From NCBI GenBank assembly GCA_030156305.1, contig JASGMZ010000099.1, forward strand, positions 1 to 9,688: a stretch of DNA of 9,688 nucleotides, given 5' to 3'. Source of the DNA: Bacteroidales bacterium. GTDB taxonomy: Bacteria; Bacteroidota; Bacteroidia; Bacteroidales; UBA12077. Positions 1 to 6,903 of the stretch are shown piece by piece (within the stretch, counting starts at the first letter, position 1; the number at the start of each line of letters is the position of its first letter). Made by a program: the position numbers and the translations under genes. Below the pieces are notes generated by a model, which was not told the DNA's origin, did not search any database, and saw nothing but the letters and a program-made list of their open reading frames with translations.

Positions 1-34
1 TTGAGTAACTAAATAATTTTAAAAATTAAAGAAA

Positions 35-44
35 ACAAATTTGT
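35..44 (+). promoter_or_regulatory. possible -7 box / palindrome upstream of the ferritin gene (weak)
   Basis: ACAAATTTGT is a perfect 10 bp palindrome 18 bp before the ferritin ATG. It contains CAAATTTG (36-43), one mismatch from the Bacteroidota -7 consensus TAnnTTTG. I see no -33 TTTG at the expected distance of about 20 bp, and little upstream sequence is available. It could equally be a regulator half-site or chance in A/T-rich DNA. Confidence 0.25.
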
Positions 45-62
45 AACTAAAAAATTTATATT

Positions 63-575
63 ATGGGAAAACATGGAATTGAAATTTTAGATCTTGATGT
101 AAAAAAACTAATACAAATGTTAAATGAAGCATTAGCCGAAGAATGGTTAGCCTATTATCAATACTGGATTGGCAGCCGTGTAATTGAAGGCCCAATGCGT
201 ACTGATATTGAACAAGAACTACAAATACATGCCGACCAGGAGCTTAATCATGCTGTAATGGTAGCCGATCGAATTGATCAATTAGGAGGCACCCCTCTTT
301 TAAGTCCAAACGATTGGATGAAATATAGCAAATGTAAATATCTGGCTCCGGAGGATCCTTATGTAGAAAAAATTCTGGAACAAAACTTAGATGGTGAAAG
401 ATGTGCCATCAAACGTTATAAAGAAATTGCCGACTTTACTCATGGTAAAGACTATACTACTTATCAGATGGCAACTACAATTTTAGATGAAGAATTAGAA
501 CATGAACAGGAAATTGAAGACTGGCAGGCAGATATTGAAAGCATGAAGGAAAATTTTAAAAAGCTGAGAATGTAA
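63..575 (+). CDS. Dps-like ferritin with cysteine pair (DPSL / thioferritin type)
   Basis: A 170-residue ferritin-superfamily four-helix protein, predicted to oxidise Fe(II), probably with peroxide, and store iron in a cytosolic cage. Visible di-iron ligands are E26 or E27 in helix 1 (ALAEEW), E60-x2-H63 in helix 2, E112 in helix 3 (DGERC) and E144-x2-H147 in helix 4. That is the full ferritin/bacterioferritin-type intrasubunit set rather than the intersubunit site of classic Dps. C91 (SKCKY) and C114 (GERC) sit beside the site, as in the Dps-like 'thioferritin' class known from Bacteroides fragilis and archaea, where a cysteine pair lies near the metal centre. The length suits that class, and there is no signal peptide. 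The ATG at 63 lies after an A/T-only leader with no Shine-Dalgarno, which is normal for Bacteroidota. It appears monocistronic, with a terminator directly downstream. Family assignment is firm; the DPSL subclass is inferred from the cysteines. Confidence 0.9.
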   Translation: MGKHGIEILDLDVKKLIQMLNEALAEEWLAYYQYWIGSRVIEGPMRTDIEQELQIHADQELNHAVMVADRIDQLGGTPLLSPNDWMKYSKCKYLAPEDPYVEKILEQNLDGERCAIKRYKEIADFTHGKDYTTYQMATTILDEELEHEQEIEDWQADIESMKENFKKLRM

Positions 576-596
576 TTTTTTGATAAAAAATTTGAA

Positions 597-628
597 TGGC
601 TGCCTTACAAAAGGCAGCTATTTTTTTA
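597..628 (+). terminator. intrinsic terminator of the ferritin gene
   Basis: A perfect 8 bp stem, GCTGCCTT (599-606) with AAGGCAGC (611-618), closes an ACAA tetraloop. It can be extended by G-T and T-A pairs on the outside and is followed by a run of T (621-627). It starts 22 bp after the ferritin stop codon. This is a classic rho-independent terminator and separates the ferritin gene from the lipoprotein gene. Confidence 0.9.
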
Positions 629-709
629 TTCCTGAGAAAAACAGATAAAACGCAACCATTTCCATTACCAAAACATCATTATTAAGTAAATGATTTAAAA
701 ATATCTCTC

Positions 710-768
710 GTGAAACATCCATGCACTGAAGTTCACAAAATGGAATGAGTATAACATGGATGTTCCAC
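710..768. repeat. 14 bp inverted repeat upstream of the LVIVD lipoprotein gene
   Basis: GTGAAACATCCATG (710-723) and CATGGATGTTCCAC (755-768) are inverted copies with one mismatch, separated by 31 bp. The inner 10 bp are perfect. No T-run follows, so it is not a simple terminator. The left arm start (GTGAA, 710-714) can also pair with TTCAC (732-736), giving an alternative small hairpin. The GTGAAAC of the left arm recurs at 800-806, the start of the lipoprotein gene. It lies 32 bp upstream of that gene, so it could be an operator, a 5'-UTR structure or a degraded mobile-element end. No function can be read from the sequence. Confidence 0.55.
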
Positions 769-799
769 AAGTCCAATTAATTAACTAAAATATATTCTT

Positions 800-2092
800 G
801 TGAAACCTAAACCATTAAAGTTAATTTTTCTATTTTTTTTGCTAAATATATTATTTATACGCTGTAACGATCAAATTATTGAAACCTATGTAGCGAATGT
901 CCCCATTTATTTATCCTATGAGGATTTTAGAAATGCGATAAAATCCGAACCACCTCAAGACATACAAAATCCGGGAAAAATATACTTCTACCATAACTTA
1001 CTCTTTATAAACGAATATTTAAAAGGGATACACGTTATTGACAATTCCAATCCTTCATCACCTCAAAAACAATCATTTATTTCCATTCCAGGAAATGTTG
1101 ATCTCGCGATAAAAAACGATATTCTATTCGCTGATAGTTATATCGATTTAATTTCTTTAGATATTTCAGATCCTGAAAATATTAAAGTCGTTGGCCGAAA
1201 AAAAGATATTTTTCCTTATGTACTTCCACCTTACGATGAAGATTACAGAGTGGATGAAGTTGATTTTGAAAAAGGAATTGTTGTTGATTGGGAGTTAAAA
1301 AAAATTACAAAAGAAATTGAACAAAGAACTTATCCGGTTTTCCCGTATTCCGATAAGACAGATTTTATGGTAAACACTTACTCATCAGGAAACACAGGCT
1401 ATTCAGACAATAATTCTTCGCTTGGTGTGGGCGGTTCAATGGCAAGATTTGCCATAAAAAACAATACCCTTTTTATTATTGATAATTATAATTATACGTT
1501 AAAGGTATTTAATATAGAAAACTATAGCGATATCATTTTATCGAATACCATATACACTACATGGGCCATTGAAACATTGTTTCCGTATAAGAATTATTTA
1601 TTTATGGGATCTCAAAACGGATTGATGATTTATGATATTTCTAAACCACAATATCCGGAATTTATTTCAGACCACTGGCATGCCACAAGCTGTGATCCCG
1701 TCGTTGTAGAGGGAAATTATGCTTACATTACACTGCGATCAGGCAATTCATGTGGTGCTATCGAGAACCGTCTTGATGTTATTGATATTTCGAATATTAT
1801 TAATCCTATTCACCTGGAATCCTATGCAATGGACGAGCCCTATGGATTAGGCATTGATGATTCTATTTTATTTGTTTGCGATGGAAGTTCAGGGCTTAAA
1901 ATTTTTGATATTACCGATAAATTACGCATTACGGATAACCTTATCGCTCAATTTAGGGATATTCAAGCGTATGATGCAATTCCTTTTAATGATGTTTTAA
2001 TGCTTATTGGCGATGACGGTTTATATCAGTATGATTATTCAAATATAAAGGACATTGAGCTATTAAGCACTATCGCTGTGAATGTGAAATAA
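800..2092 (+). CDS. predicted LVIVD-repeat beta-propeller lipoprotein
   Basis: A 430-residue predicted envelope protein. A hydrophobic stretch (about residues 7-20) ends at C22, so it is probably a lipoprotein. R21 just before the cysteine is unusual for a lipobox. The rest holds degenerate LVIVD-type repeats, each with the pattern x-V-x-D-I/N-S-x-P-x-x-P: about 77-92 (GIHVIDNSNPSSP), 117-130, 234-250, 275-290 (LMIYDISKPQYP), 325-340 (LDVIDISNIINP), 366-376 and 407-421. Such blades are expected to form a beta-propeller. C298 (in CDPVVVEGNYAY) and C318 could form a disulfide. The CDPVV and LFVCDGSSGLKIFD stretches resemble Bacteroidota LVIVD proteins I know of; these have no firm biochemical role. 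GTG at 800 is the only start giving a proper signal sequence, and an in-frame stop lies upstream. It faces folD, with 39 bp between their stops. Family is likely; ligand or function unknown. Confidence 0.82.
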   Translation: MKPKPLKLIFLFFLLNILFIRCNDQIIETYVANVPIYLSYEDFRNAIKSEPPQDIQNPGKIYFYHNLLFINEYLKGIHVIDNSNPSSPQKQSFISIPGNVDLAIKNDILFADSYIDLISLDISDPENIKVVGRKKDIFPYVLPPYDEDYRVDEVDFEKGIVVDWELKKITKEIEQRTYPVFPYSDKTDFMVNTYSSGNTGYSDNNSSLGVGGSMARFAIKNNTLFIIDNYNYTLKVFNIENYSDIILSNTIYTTWAIETLFPYKNYLFMGSQNGLMIYDISKPQYPEFISDHWHATSCDPVVVEGNYAYITLRSGNSCGAIENRLDVIDISNIINPIHLESYAMDEPYGLGIDDSILFVCDGSSGLKIFDITDKLRITDNLIAQFRDIQAYDAIPFNDVLMLIGDDGLYQYDYSNIKDIELLSTIAVNVK

Positions 2093-2112
2093 AAAAAGGG
2101 CCGATAGCCCTT
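2091..2112 (-). terminator. terminator of the argS-ffh-folD block
   Basis: AAGGGC (2096-2101) pairs with GCCCTT (2107-2112) around a 5-base loop. Read on the minus strand, the hairpin is followed by seven Ts (2097-2091), so it is a good intrinsic terminator for folD, 19 bp after the folD stop. Read on the plus strand there is no T-run after the stem, so it should act poorly for the lipoprotein gene. The A/T-run overlaps the TAA (2090-2092) of the convergent lipoprotein gene. Confidence 0.8.
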
Positions 2113-2131
2113 GATATAAAAATCAGATCAT

Positions 2132-3019
2132 TTAAATTTTTGCATAAATTTCTCCTTTGGCCGATTTTAAAGTGTTTTGTAGTAACGAAACAATGGTCAT
2201 AGGCCCTACTCCACCTGGAACTGGAGTAATATAAGAAGCTTTTTTAGATACCTCGTCGAATTTAACATCTCCTAACAATTTCCATCCTGATTTAGTTTTA
2301 TCTGATTTTACACGGGTAATACCTACATCAATAATAACAGCACCTTCTTTAACCATATCGGCAGTTAAAAATTCAGCCTGTCCCATGGCAACAATCACAA
2401 TATCAGCTCTTGAAACAATTTCTTTTAAATTTTTTGTCCGACTGTGTGTCAGCGTTACTGTTGCATTTCCATATTCAGATTTTTGACTTAATAAAATACT
2501 AATTGGTTTGCCTACAATATTACTTCGGCCAATTACAACCACATCTTTTCCTGAGGTTTCGATATTGTATCGCTTAATAAGTTCAACAATCCCGGCAGGT
2601 GTAGCAGAAACATACGATGGTAAGCCAATTACCATTCGTCCAATATTGATTGGATGAAAACCATCCACATCTTTTCGTGGGTCAATGGATTCAATAATTT
2701 TTTGTTCTGAAATATGTTTGGGTAATGGAAGCTGAACGATAATACCATCAATATCGGTATTTTTATTTAACTCATCCACCTTACGCAACAAGGTATCTTC
2801 GGCGATGTCATTTTCAAAACGAACAACGGTAGAATTAAAACCAACCTGCAGGCATGCTTTTTCTTTATGTCCAACATAAGTTTCGCTGGCACCATCGTGC
2901 CCCACAATAATTGCTGCTAAATGAGGTATTTTACCCTCATTTTCTTTTATTTTTTCTACCTCCTGGGCAATCTCTTCTTTTATTTGAGAAGATATTTTCT
3001 TTCCATCAATAAGTTCCAT
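2132..3019 (-). CDS. folD: bifunctional methylenetetrahydrofolate dehydrogenase / methenyltetrahydrofolate cyclohydrolase
   Basis: A cytosolic one-carbon enzyme that interconverts 5,10-methylene-THF and 5,10-methenyl-THF with NADP+, then hydrolyses methenyl-THF to 10-formyl-THF for purine and initiator-tRNA formylation. At 295 residues it has the usual family length. The N-terminal catalytic domain shows Y48-VGH-K52 (YxxxK, catalytic lysine), the folate-site QLPLP at 96-100 and DPRKDVDGFHP at 113-123. The NAD(P)-binding domain shows VVIGRSNIVGKP at 161-172, and the C-terminal signature PVPGGVGPMT lies at 266-275. All key residues I know are present. The ATG at 3019 starts the canonical MELIDGK N-terminus, and no Shine-Dalgarno is seen. 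It is the last gene of the block, 37 bp after ffh. That gap is A/T-only and has no TAnnTTTG box, so folD is probably co-transcribed with ffh. Confidence 0.97.
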   Translation of the reverse strand: MELIDGKKISSQIKEEIAQEVEKIKENEGKIPHLAAIIVGHDGASETYVGHKEKACLQVGFNSTVVRFENDIAEDTLLRKVDELNKNTDIDGIIVQLPLPKHISEQKIIESIDPRKDVDGFHPINIGRMVIGLPSYVSATPAGIVELIKRYNIETSGKDVVVIGRSNIVGKPISILLSQKSEYGNATVTLTHSRTKNLKEIVSRADIVIVAMGQAEFLTADMVKEGAVIIDVGITRVKSDKTKSGWKLLGDVKFDEVSKKASYITPVPGGVGPMTIVSLLQNTLKSAKGEIYAKI

Positions 3020-3056
3020 GATATTATATTTTTTTATAAAATTATATCTTTATATA

Positions 3057-4388
3057 CTACTGCATTCCGGGCATTTTGTTCATTAATCCAGCCATACCTT
3101 TTCCATTTTTCATCATCTTCATCATTTTTTTGGTTTCGCTGAACTGTTTGATTAAGCGGTTTACTTCCTGGATATCATTTCCGCTTCCCTTAGCAATTCT
3201 TTTCCTTCGGCTTCCATTAATAAGCTTTGGATTTTCTCTTTCTTCGGGTGTCATGGATTGAATAATTGCTTCAATTCCTTTAAAAGCATCATCATCGACA
3301 TCAATTTTTTTAAGCATCTTGCCCATTCCGGGAATCATTCCGGCCAAATCCTTTATGTTTCCCATTTTCTTTATCTGCCCTATTTGAGAAAGAAAATCAT
3401 TAAAATCAAACTGGTTTTTGGCAATCTTTTTACTCAGTTTCCGGGCTTCATCCTGATTGTATTGTTCCTGTGCTTTTTCAACCAGTGAAACAATATCACC
3501 CATTCCGAGAATACGGTCAGCCATTCGTTCGGGATGGAATACATCGATAGCATCCAGTTTTTCACCCGAACCAATAAATTTTATGGGTTTATTCACCACT
3601 GAGCGAATAGATAAAGCCGCACCGCCTCGTGTATCACCATCCAGTTTGGTAAGAACCACACCTTCATAATCTAACCGTTCGTTAAATTCTTTGGCTGTAT
3701 TCACCGCATCCTGACCAGTCATGGCATCTACCACAAATAAAGTCTCATGTGGATCAATAGCTTTTTTGATAGCTGCAATTTCGTTCATCATCTGTTCATC
3801 AATAGCTAAACGTCCAGCGGTATCAATAATTACCAGGTTATTACCCTCTTTTTTAGCTCGTTTAATGGCATTTTTAGCAATCTTTACCGGATCTTTATTA
3901 TCCTCTTCGGTATACACCGGAACGTTAATCTGTTCTCCTAAAACTTTTAACTGATTAATCGCCGCAGGACGATAAACATCGCATGCAACCAGTAGTGGTA
4001 ATTTCTGTTTTTTAGATTTTAAATGATTGGCTAATTTGCCTGAAAAAGTAGTTTTACCTGAACCCTGTAAACCCGCAATCAATATTACCGTAGGATTTCC
4101 TTTCAGATTGATATCAATAGCCTGTCCACCCATAAGCTCAGCAAGCTCATCGTGCACAATTTTCACCATCATCTCCCCGGGTTTTACAGCATTTATCACA
4201 TTCTGGCCCAAAGCTTTCTTTTTTACCGTATCGGTAAAATTCTTGGCTATTTTGTAGTTTACGTCAGCATCCAATAATGCTCTGCGAACATCTTTTAGCG
4301 TTTCGGCTACATTAATTTCCGAAATTCGCCCTTGTCCTTTTAATATTTTAAATGATTTTTCTAACCTGTCCGATAAATTTTCAAACAT
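3057..4388 (-). CDS. ffh: signal recognition particle protein Ffh (SRP54), GTPase
   Basis: The protein part of the bacterial signal recognition particle. It binds signal sequences at the ribosome together with 4.5S RNA and docks with FtsY to deliver membrane proteins. At 443 residues it is of normal length. Domains: N-terminal helical bundle (1-88); GTPase domain with G1 GLQGSGKTT (106-114), DVYRPAA (137-143), DTAGR (189-193) and TKLDGD (247-252); methionine-rich M domain (from about 327). The M domain carries the RNA-binding SRRKRIAKGSG (393-403) and ends in a Met/Gly/Lys tail (MMKMMKNGKGMAGLMNKMPGM). It lies 60 bp after argS and 37 bp before folD. A -7 box in the argS-ffh gap suggests its own promoter besides read-through from argS. 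The 4.5S RNA gene is not in this window. Confidence 0.98.
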   Translation of the reverse strand: MFENLSDRLEKSFKILKGQGRISEINVAETLKDVRRALLDADVNYKIAKNFTDTVKKKALGQNVINAVKPGEMMVKIVHDELAELMGGQAIDINLKGNPTVILIAGLQGSGKTTFSGKLANHLKSKKQKLPLLVACDVYRPAAINQLKVLGEQINVPVYTEEDNKDPVKIAKNAIKRAKKEGNNLVIIDTAGRLAIDEQMMNEIAAIKKAIDPHETLFVVDAMTGQDAVNTAKEFNERLDYEGVVLTKLDGDTRGGAALSIRSVVNKPIKFIGSGEKLDAIDVFHPERMADRILGMGDIVSLVEKAQEQYNQDEARKLSKKIAKNQFDFNDFLSQIGQIKKMGNIKDLAGMIPGMGKMLKKIDVDDDAFKGIEAIIQSMTPEERENPKLINGSRRKRIAKGSGNDIQEVNRLIKQFSETKKMMKMMKNGKGMAGLMNKMPGMQ

Positions 4389-4411
4389 AATATGTATATT
4401 TTTTCCTTTTG

Positions 4412-4419
4412 CAAAAGTA
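4412..4419 (-). promoter_or_regulatory. ffh promoter -7 box (TACTTTTG)
   Basis: On the minus strand TACTTTTG matches the Bacteroidota -7 consensus TAnnTTTG exactly and is followed by CA, as is common in this phylum. It lies 23 bp before the ffh ATG, inside the 60 bp argS-ffh gap. The box overlaps a perfect 12 bp palindrome CTTTTGCAAAAG (4406-4417). I see no clear TTTG about 20 bp upstream, so the -33 element is weak or absent. Confidence 0.55.
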
Positions 4420-4448
4420 TAATTTTAAGCCTAAAATTTTATAATAAA

Positions 4449-6239
4449 CTACATTCTTTCCGGGACATCAATCCCTAATAAATTCATCCCGGAACGTATA
4501 ATAACGCCTACCTGTTTTGACAGCAATAACCTGAATGAGGAAATATCCGTTTTCTCTTCGCTAAGAATAGGATGATCGTGATAAAACTGATTATACTCCT
4601 TCGCTAAATCGTAAACATAATTTGCAATAACAGCAGGACTAAAATTTGCAGCTGCTTCGGTTAAAATCTCCGGATATTGATGTATTAATTTTATAAGCTG
4701 TAATTCTTTTGGAGATATGTTAACTTTTGGATCAACGTTTTCAGGTATTGATATGCCTTTATCTTTTGCTTTCTTAATTAATGACTGAATCCGTGTATAG
4801 CTATATTGAATAAATGGCCCGGTATTTCCATTAAAATCGATAGATTCTTTTGGATTAAAAGTCATGTTTTTTTTAGGGTCAACTTTTAAGATAAAATACT
4901 TAAGAGCTCCTAAACCAATCGTTTTTATAATATTATTTTTTTCTTCTTTCTCAAATCCATCCAGTTTACCAAGCTCTTTAGACATGGATGCTGCTGTTTG
5001 TACCATTTCTTCCATCAGAACATCGGCATCCACAACCGTTCCTTCGCGTGATTTCATTTTTCCTTCGGGTAATTCTACCATTCCATACGAAAGATGGTAA
5101 ATATGTTCAGCCCATGAAAATCCCAGCTTACTTAATAATATCCGTAAAACCTGAAAATGGTAATTTTGTTCGTTGCCAACAACATAAATCAGATCATCGG
5201 CATTAAAATCGGTATAACGCTGATGTGCAGTGCCCAAATCCTGAGTCATGTAAACCGATGTTCCATCTGAACGGAGTAATAATTTTTCATCTAACCCTTC
5301 GTCCGATAAATCAGCCCACACCGAACCATCATCTTTTTTTAAAAATACACCTTTTTCCAATCCTTGTAATACCAACTCCTTTCCTAACTTGTAGGTATCC
5401 GATTCGAAATATACTTTATCAAAATCAACGCCAAGGTTATTATAGGTTACATCAAAACCTTCCAAAACCCAGCGGTTCATTTCTTTCCACAACGAAATAA
5501 CTTCAGGGTCACGAGCTTCCCATTTACGAAGCATTTCCTGCGCTTCAAGTATTAATGGAGCATTTTTTTTTGCTTCTTCTTCACTCATTCCCTTTTCAAC
5601 CAAAGCGTTAACCTCTTTTTTATATTCCTGGTCGAATTTTACATAAAAATCGCCCACCAGATGATCTCCTTTTTTATGAGCTTTTTCAGGATCTGTTTGA
5701 TCACCCCATTTTTGCCAGGCAAGCATTGATTTACAGATATGAATCCCGCGATCGTTTACCAGATTTACTTTTACCACCTCATGTCCCTGTGTTTTTAAAA
5801 TGTTAGCCACGGAGTAGCCCAGTAAATTATTTCGTATGTGGCCCAGGTGTAATGGTTTATTTGTATTGGGCGAAGAGTATTCAATTAAAATCTTTTGAGG
5901 ATTTGCATTTTTTCTTTTTCCAAAATCTTTTTTGGTAACGGTAGAATTTAAAAATGAAATCCAGAAATCATCTTGAAACGATAAATTCAAAAAACCTTTT
6001 ATCACATTATAGTCATTAATCGCTTCAACTTTGTGCTTAAGGTATTCGCCAATTTCATTGGCTGTTTGCTCAGGAGGTTTTTTAGAAATTCGTAAAAGAG
6101 GAAATACTACCAACGTAAAATCTCCATCAAAATCTTTTCGTGTACGTTGTACCTGAATCGTTTTATCTTCAGGTATCTGTCCATATATCTTTTGAACTGC
6201 GTCAATTACCTTATCTTTGAGTGTTTTTTCGATATCCAT
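4449..6239 (-). CDS. argS: arginyl-tRNA synthetase (class I)
   Basis: Charges tRNA-Arg with arginine using ATP in the cytosol. At 596 residues it has normal length. Domains: N-terminal Add-1 / ArgRS-N domain (about 1-90, including KDFDGDFTLVVFP); class I Rossmann catalytic core with the HIGH-type motif HLGH (131-134) inside EYSSPNTNKPLHLGHIRN; and KMKSREG (394-400) in the place of the KMSKS loop. The C-terminal DALR anticodon-binding domain (about 478-596) ends in the typical VPERM. GNTGPFIQYSYTRI (471-484) is the conserved entry to that domain. The ATG at 6239 fits the family N-terminus, and there is no Shine-Dalgarno. It is the first gene of the minus-strand block with ffh and folD and has a clear promoter upstream. 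No defects seen. Confidence 0.98.
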   Translation of the reverse strand: MDIEKTLKDKVIDAVQKIYGQIPEDKTIQVQRTRKDFDGDFTLVVFPLLRISKKPPEQTANEIGEYLKHKVEAINDYNVIKGFLNLSFQDDFWISFLNSTVTKKDFGKRKNANPQKILIEYSSPNTNKPLHLGHIRNNLLGYSVANILKTQGHEVVKVNLVNDRGIHICKSMLAWQKWGDQTDPEKAHKKGDHLVGDFYVKFDQEYKKEVNALVEKGMSEEEAKKNAPLILEAQEMLRKWEARDPEVISLWKEMNRWVLEGFDVTYNNLGVDFDKVYFESDTYKLGKELVLQGLEKGVFLKKDDGSVWADLSDEGLDEKLLLRSDGTSVYMTQDLGTAHQRYTDFNADDLIYVVGNEQNYHFQVLRILLSKLGFSWAEHIYHLSYGMVELPEGKMKSREGTVVDADVLMEEMVQTAASMSKELGKLDGFEKEEKNNIIKTIGLGALKYFILKVDPKKNMTFNPKESIDFNGNTGPFIQYSYTRIQSLIKKAKDKGISIPENVDPKVNISPKELQLIKLIHQYPEILTEAAANFSPAVIANYVYDLAKEYNQFYHDHPILSEEKTDISSFRLLLSKQVGVIIRSGMNLLGIDVPERM

Positions 6240-6285
6240 AATTTTTAAACAAAAAATAACTAAATCACTAATAAATTTAGGCGGA

Positions 6286-6317
6286 CAAAGATAATTCCAA
6301 AATAATCATTTAGCAAA
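6286..6317 (-). promoter_or_regulatory. argS promoter (TTTG - N20 - TATCTTTG)
   Basis: On the minus strand, TTTG (6317-6314) is followed after 20 bp by TATCTTTG (6293-6286). Both the -33 and -7 elements match the Bacteroidota consensus exactly, with the expected spacing. The start of transcription would be about 6280, giving a leader of roughly 40 bases before the argS ATG. This is the best promoter in the window and likely drives the argS-ffh-folD block. Confidence 0.8.
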
Positions 6318-6337
6318 TTAAAAGAAACCGTACAAAG

Positions 6338-6363
6338 AAAAGCGCCTTAAAAAAGACGCTTTT
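6338..6363 (-). terminator. terminator of the small repeat-protein gene
   Basis: A 26-base hairpin. AAAAGCG-C-CTT (6338-6348) pairs with AAG-A-CGCTTTT (6353-6363) around an AAAA loop: ten base pairs with one internal C/A mismatch. On the minus strand it ends in TTTTCTTT. It begins 28 bp after the stop of the 123-residue gene and precedes the argS promoter, so it insulates argS from the upstream gene. The stem is symmetric and could work in either direction. Confidence 0.75.
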
Positions 6364-6391
6364 CAACACTAACTAAACTAACACGGCCAAA

Positions 6392-6763
6392 TTAAATTTG
6401 CCAAAAATTTGGATCTATCATCCATGGTTCAATTTCATCATTGTTTTCTTCGTAAATCCAAAAGTTATCATCAATCATCCAGTCTTCTATAACTGAATAT
6501 TCATCGTTAGGATCAACTTCTAATTCCAAAATAAAATTACCGGTTGTATTTTCTATCTTCCAGAACTCATCATTTATCATCCAGCCCTCAATTTGTGAAA
6601 GCTTCTCTTTTCGCTCAGTTTCCTGATCTACCTCAAAACATTCTAAACAAATGTTATTAAAATTTTGATTTTTAAAATCAGTCGCAAAAGATATATTCGC
6701 AATTCCAGCAAATAAAATGGCTAGTGTAATTGTTTTTGTCATTTTGAAATATTTATTTTTCAT
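6392..6763 (-). CDS. small secreted protein with CxxC and three W-M-I-x3-F-W repeats (unknown function)
   Basis: A 123-residue protein I cannot assign to a named family. The N-terminus (residues 1-27) is a clear Sec signal peptide: lysines, then a hydrophobic stretch, then S-F-A before T28. The mature part, about 96 residues, is very acidic. It begins with C39-L-E-C42, a CxxC motif that might bind metal or form a disulfide. It then carries three copies of I-E-x-W-M-I-[DN]-x-x-F-W at 58-68 (6560-6592), 92-102 (6458-6490) and 111-121 (6401-6433); the last copy reaches almost the C-terminus. No lipobox follows the signal peptide, so it should be periplasmic or exported. ATG 6763 is chosen because GGAGG lies 6 bases upstream; M8 would be a weaker start. 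It has its own promoter and terminator, so it is expressed as a single gene. I recall similar short WM-repeat exported proteins in Bacteroidota, but none with known function. Confidence 0.85.
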   Translation of the reverse strand: MKNKYFKMTKTITLAILFAGIANISFATDFKNQNFNNICLECFEVDQETERKEKLSQIEGWMINDEFWKIENTTGNFILELEVDPNDEYSVIEDWMIDDNFWIYEENNDEIEPWMIDPNFWQI

Positions 6764-6769
6764 GGTAAA

Positions 6770-6774
6770 CCTCC
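6770..6774 (-). promoter_or_regulatory. strong Shine-Dalgarno (GGAGG) of the small repeat-protein gene
   Basis: GGAGG on the minus strand, 6 bases before the ATG at 6763. It is notable because none of the other genes in this window has a recognisable Shine-Dalgarno. It fixes the start at 6763 rather than at the internal ATG seven codons later, and suggests efficient translation. Confidence 0.75.
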
Positions 6775-6810
6775 ATTTTTTTAATTAAGAAAATCATTAA
6801 TTTTTCGTTG

Positions 6811-6844
6811 CAAAGTTAATCATTTTTTTCTTATTTAGAAACAA
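6811..6844 (-). promoter_or_regulatory. promoter of the small repeat-protein gene (TTG - N23 - TAACTTTG)
   Basis: On the minus strand TAACTTTG (6818-6811) matches the Bacteroidota -7 box TAnnTTTG exactly, again followed by CA. A TTG at 6844-6842 lies 23 bp upstream, at the long end of accepted spacing. The leader would be about 40 bases, including the GGAGG site. The -7 box is convincing, the -33 less so. Confidence 0.6.
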
Positions 6845-6903
6845 TCTAAATAAAAATAATATTAAATTTATGTTAAATGTTTTTTTATAATTAATAAACA
6901 AAA

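Noticed and set aside
576..799. Possible small genes in the gap before the lipoprotein gene
   Set aside because: ATG starts here run into stops within about a dozen codons and have no ribosome-binding site; only the terminator and the inverted repeat are supportable.
2921..3142. A plus-strand open frame of 73 codons, rich in F, S and Y, across the folD-ffh junction
   Set aside because: It overlaps two well-supported genes in antisense and its composition simply mirrors A/G-rich coding sequence.
3076..4257. Several plus-strand open frames of 61-77 codons across the ffh region
   Set aside because: They are antisense shadows of ffh, which is intact with all its motifs; they have no start signals and low-complexity translations.
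4864..5500. Plus-strand open frames of 72-91 codons across argS
   Set aside because: Antisense shadows of a complete arginyl-tRNA synthetase gene, with no family features or translation signals.
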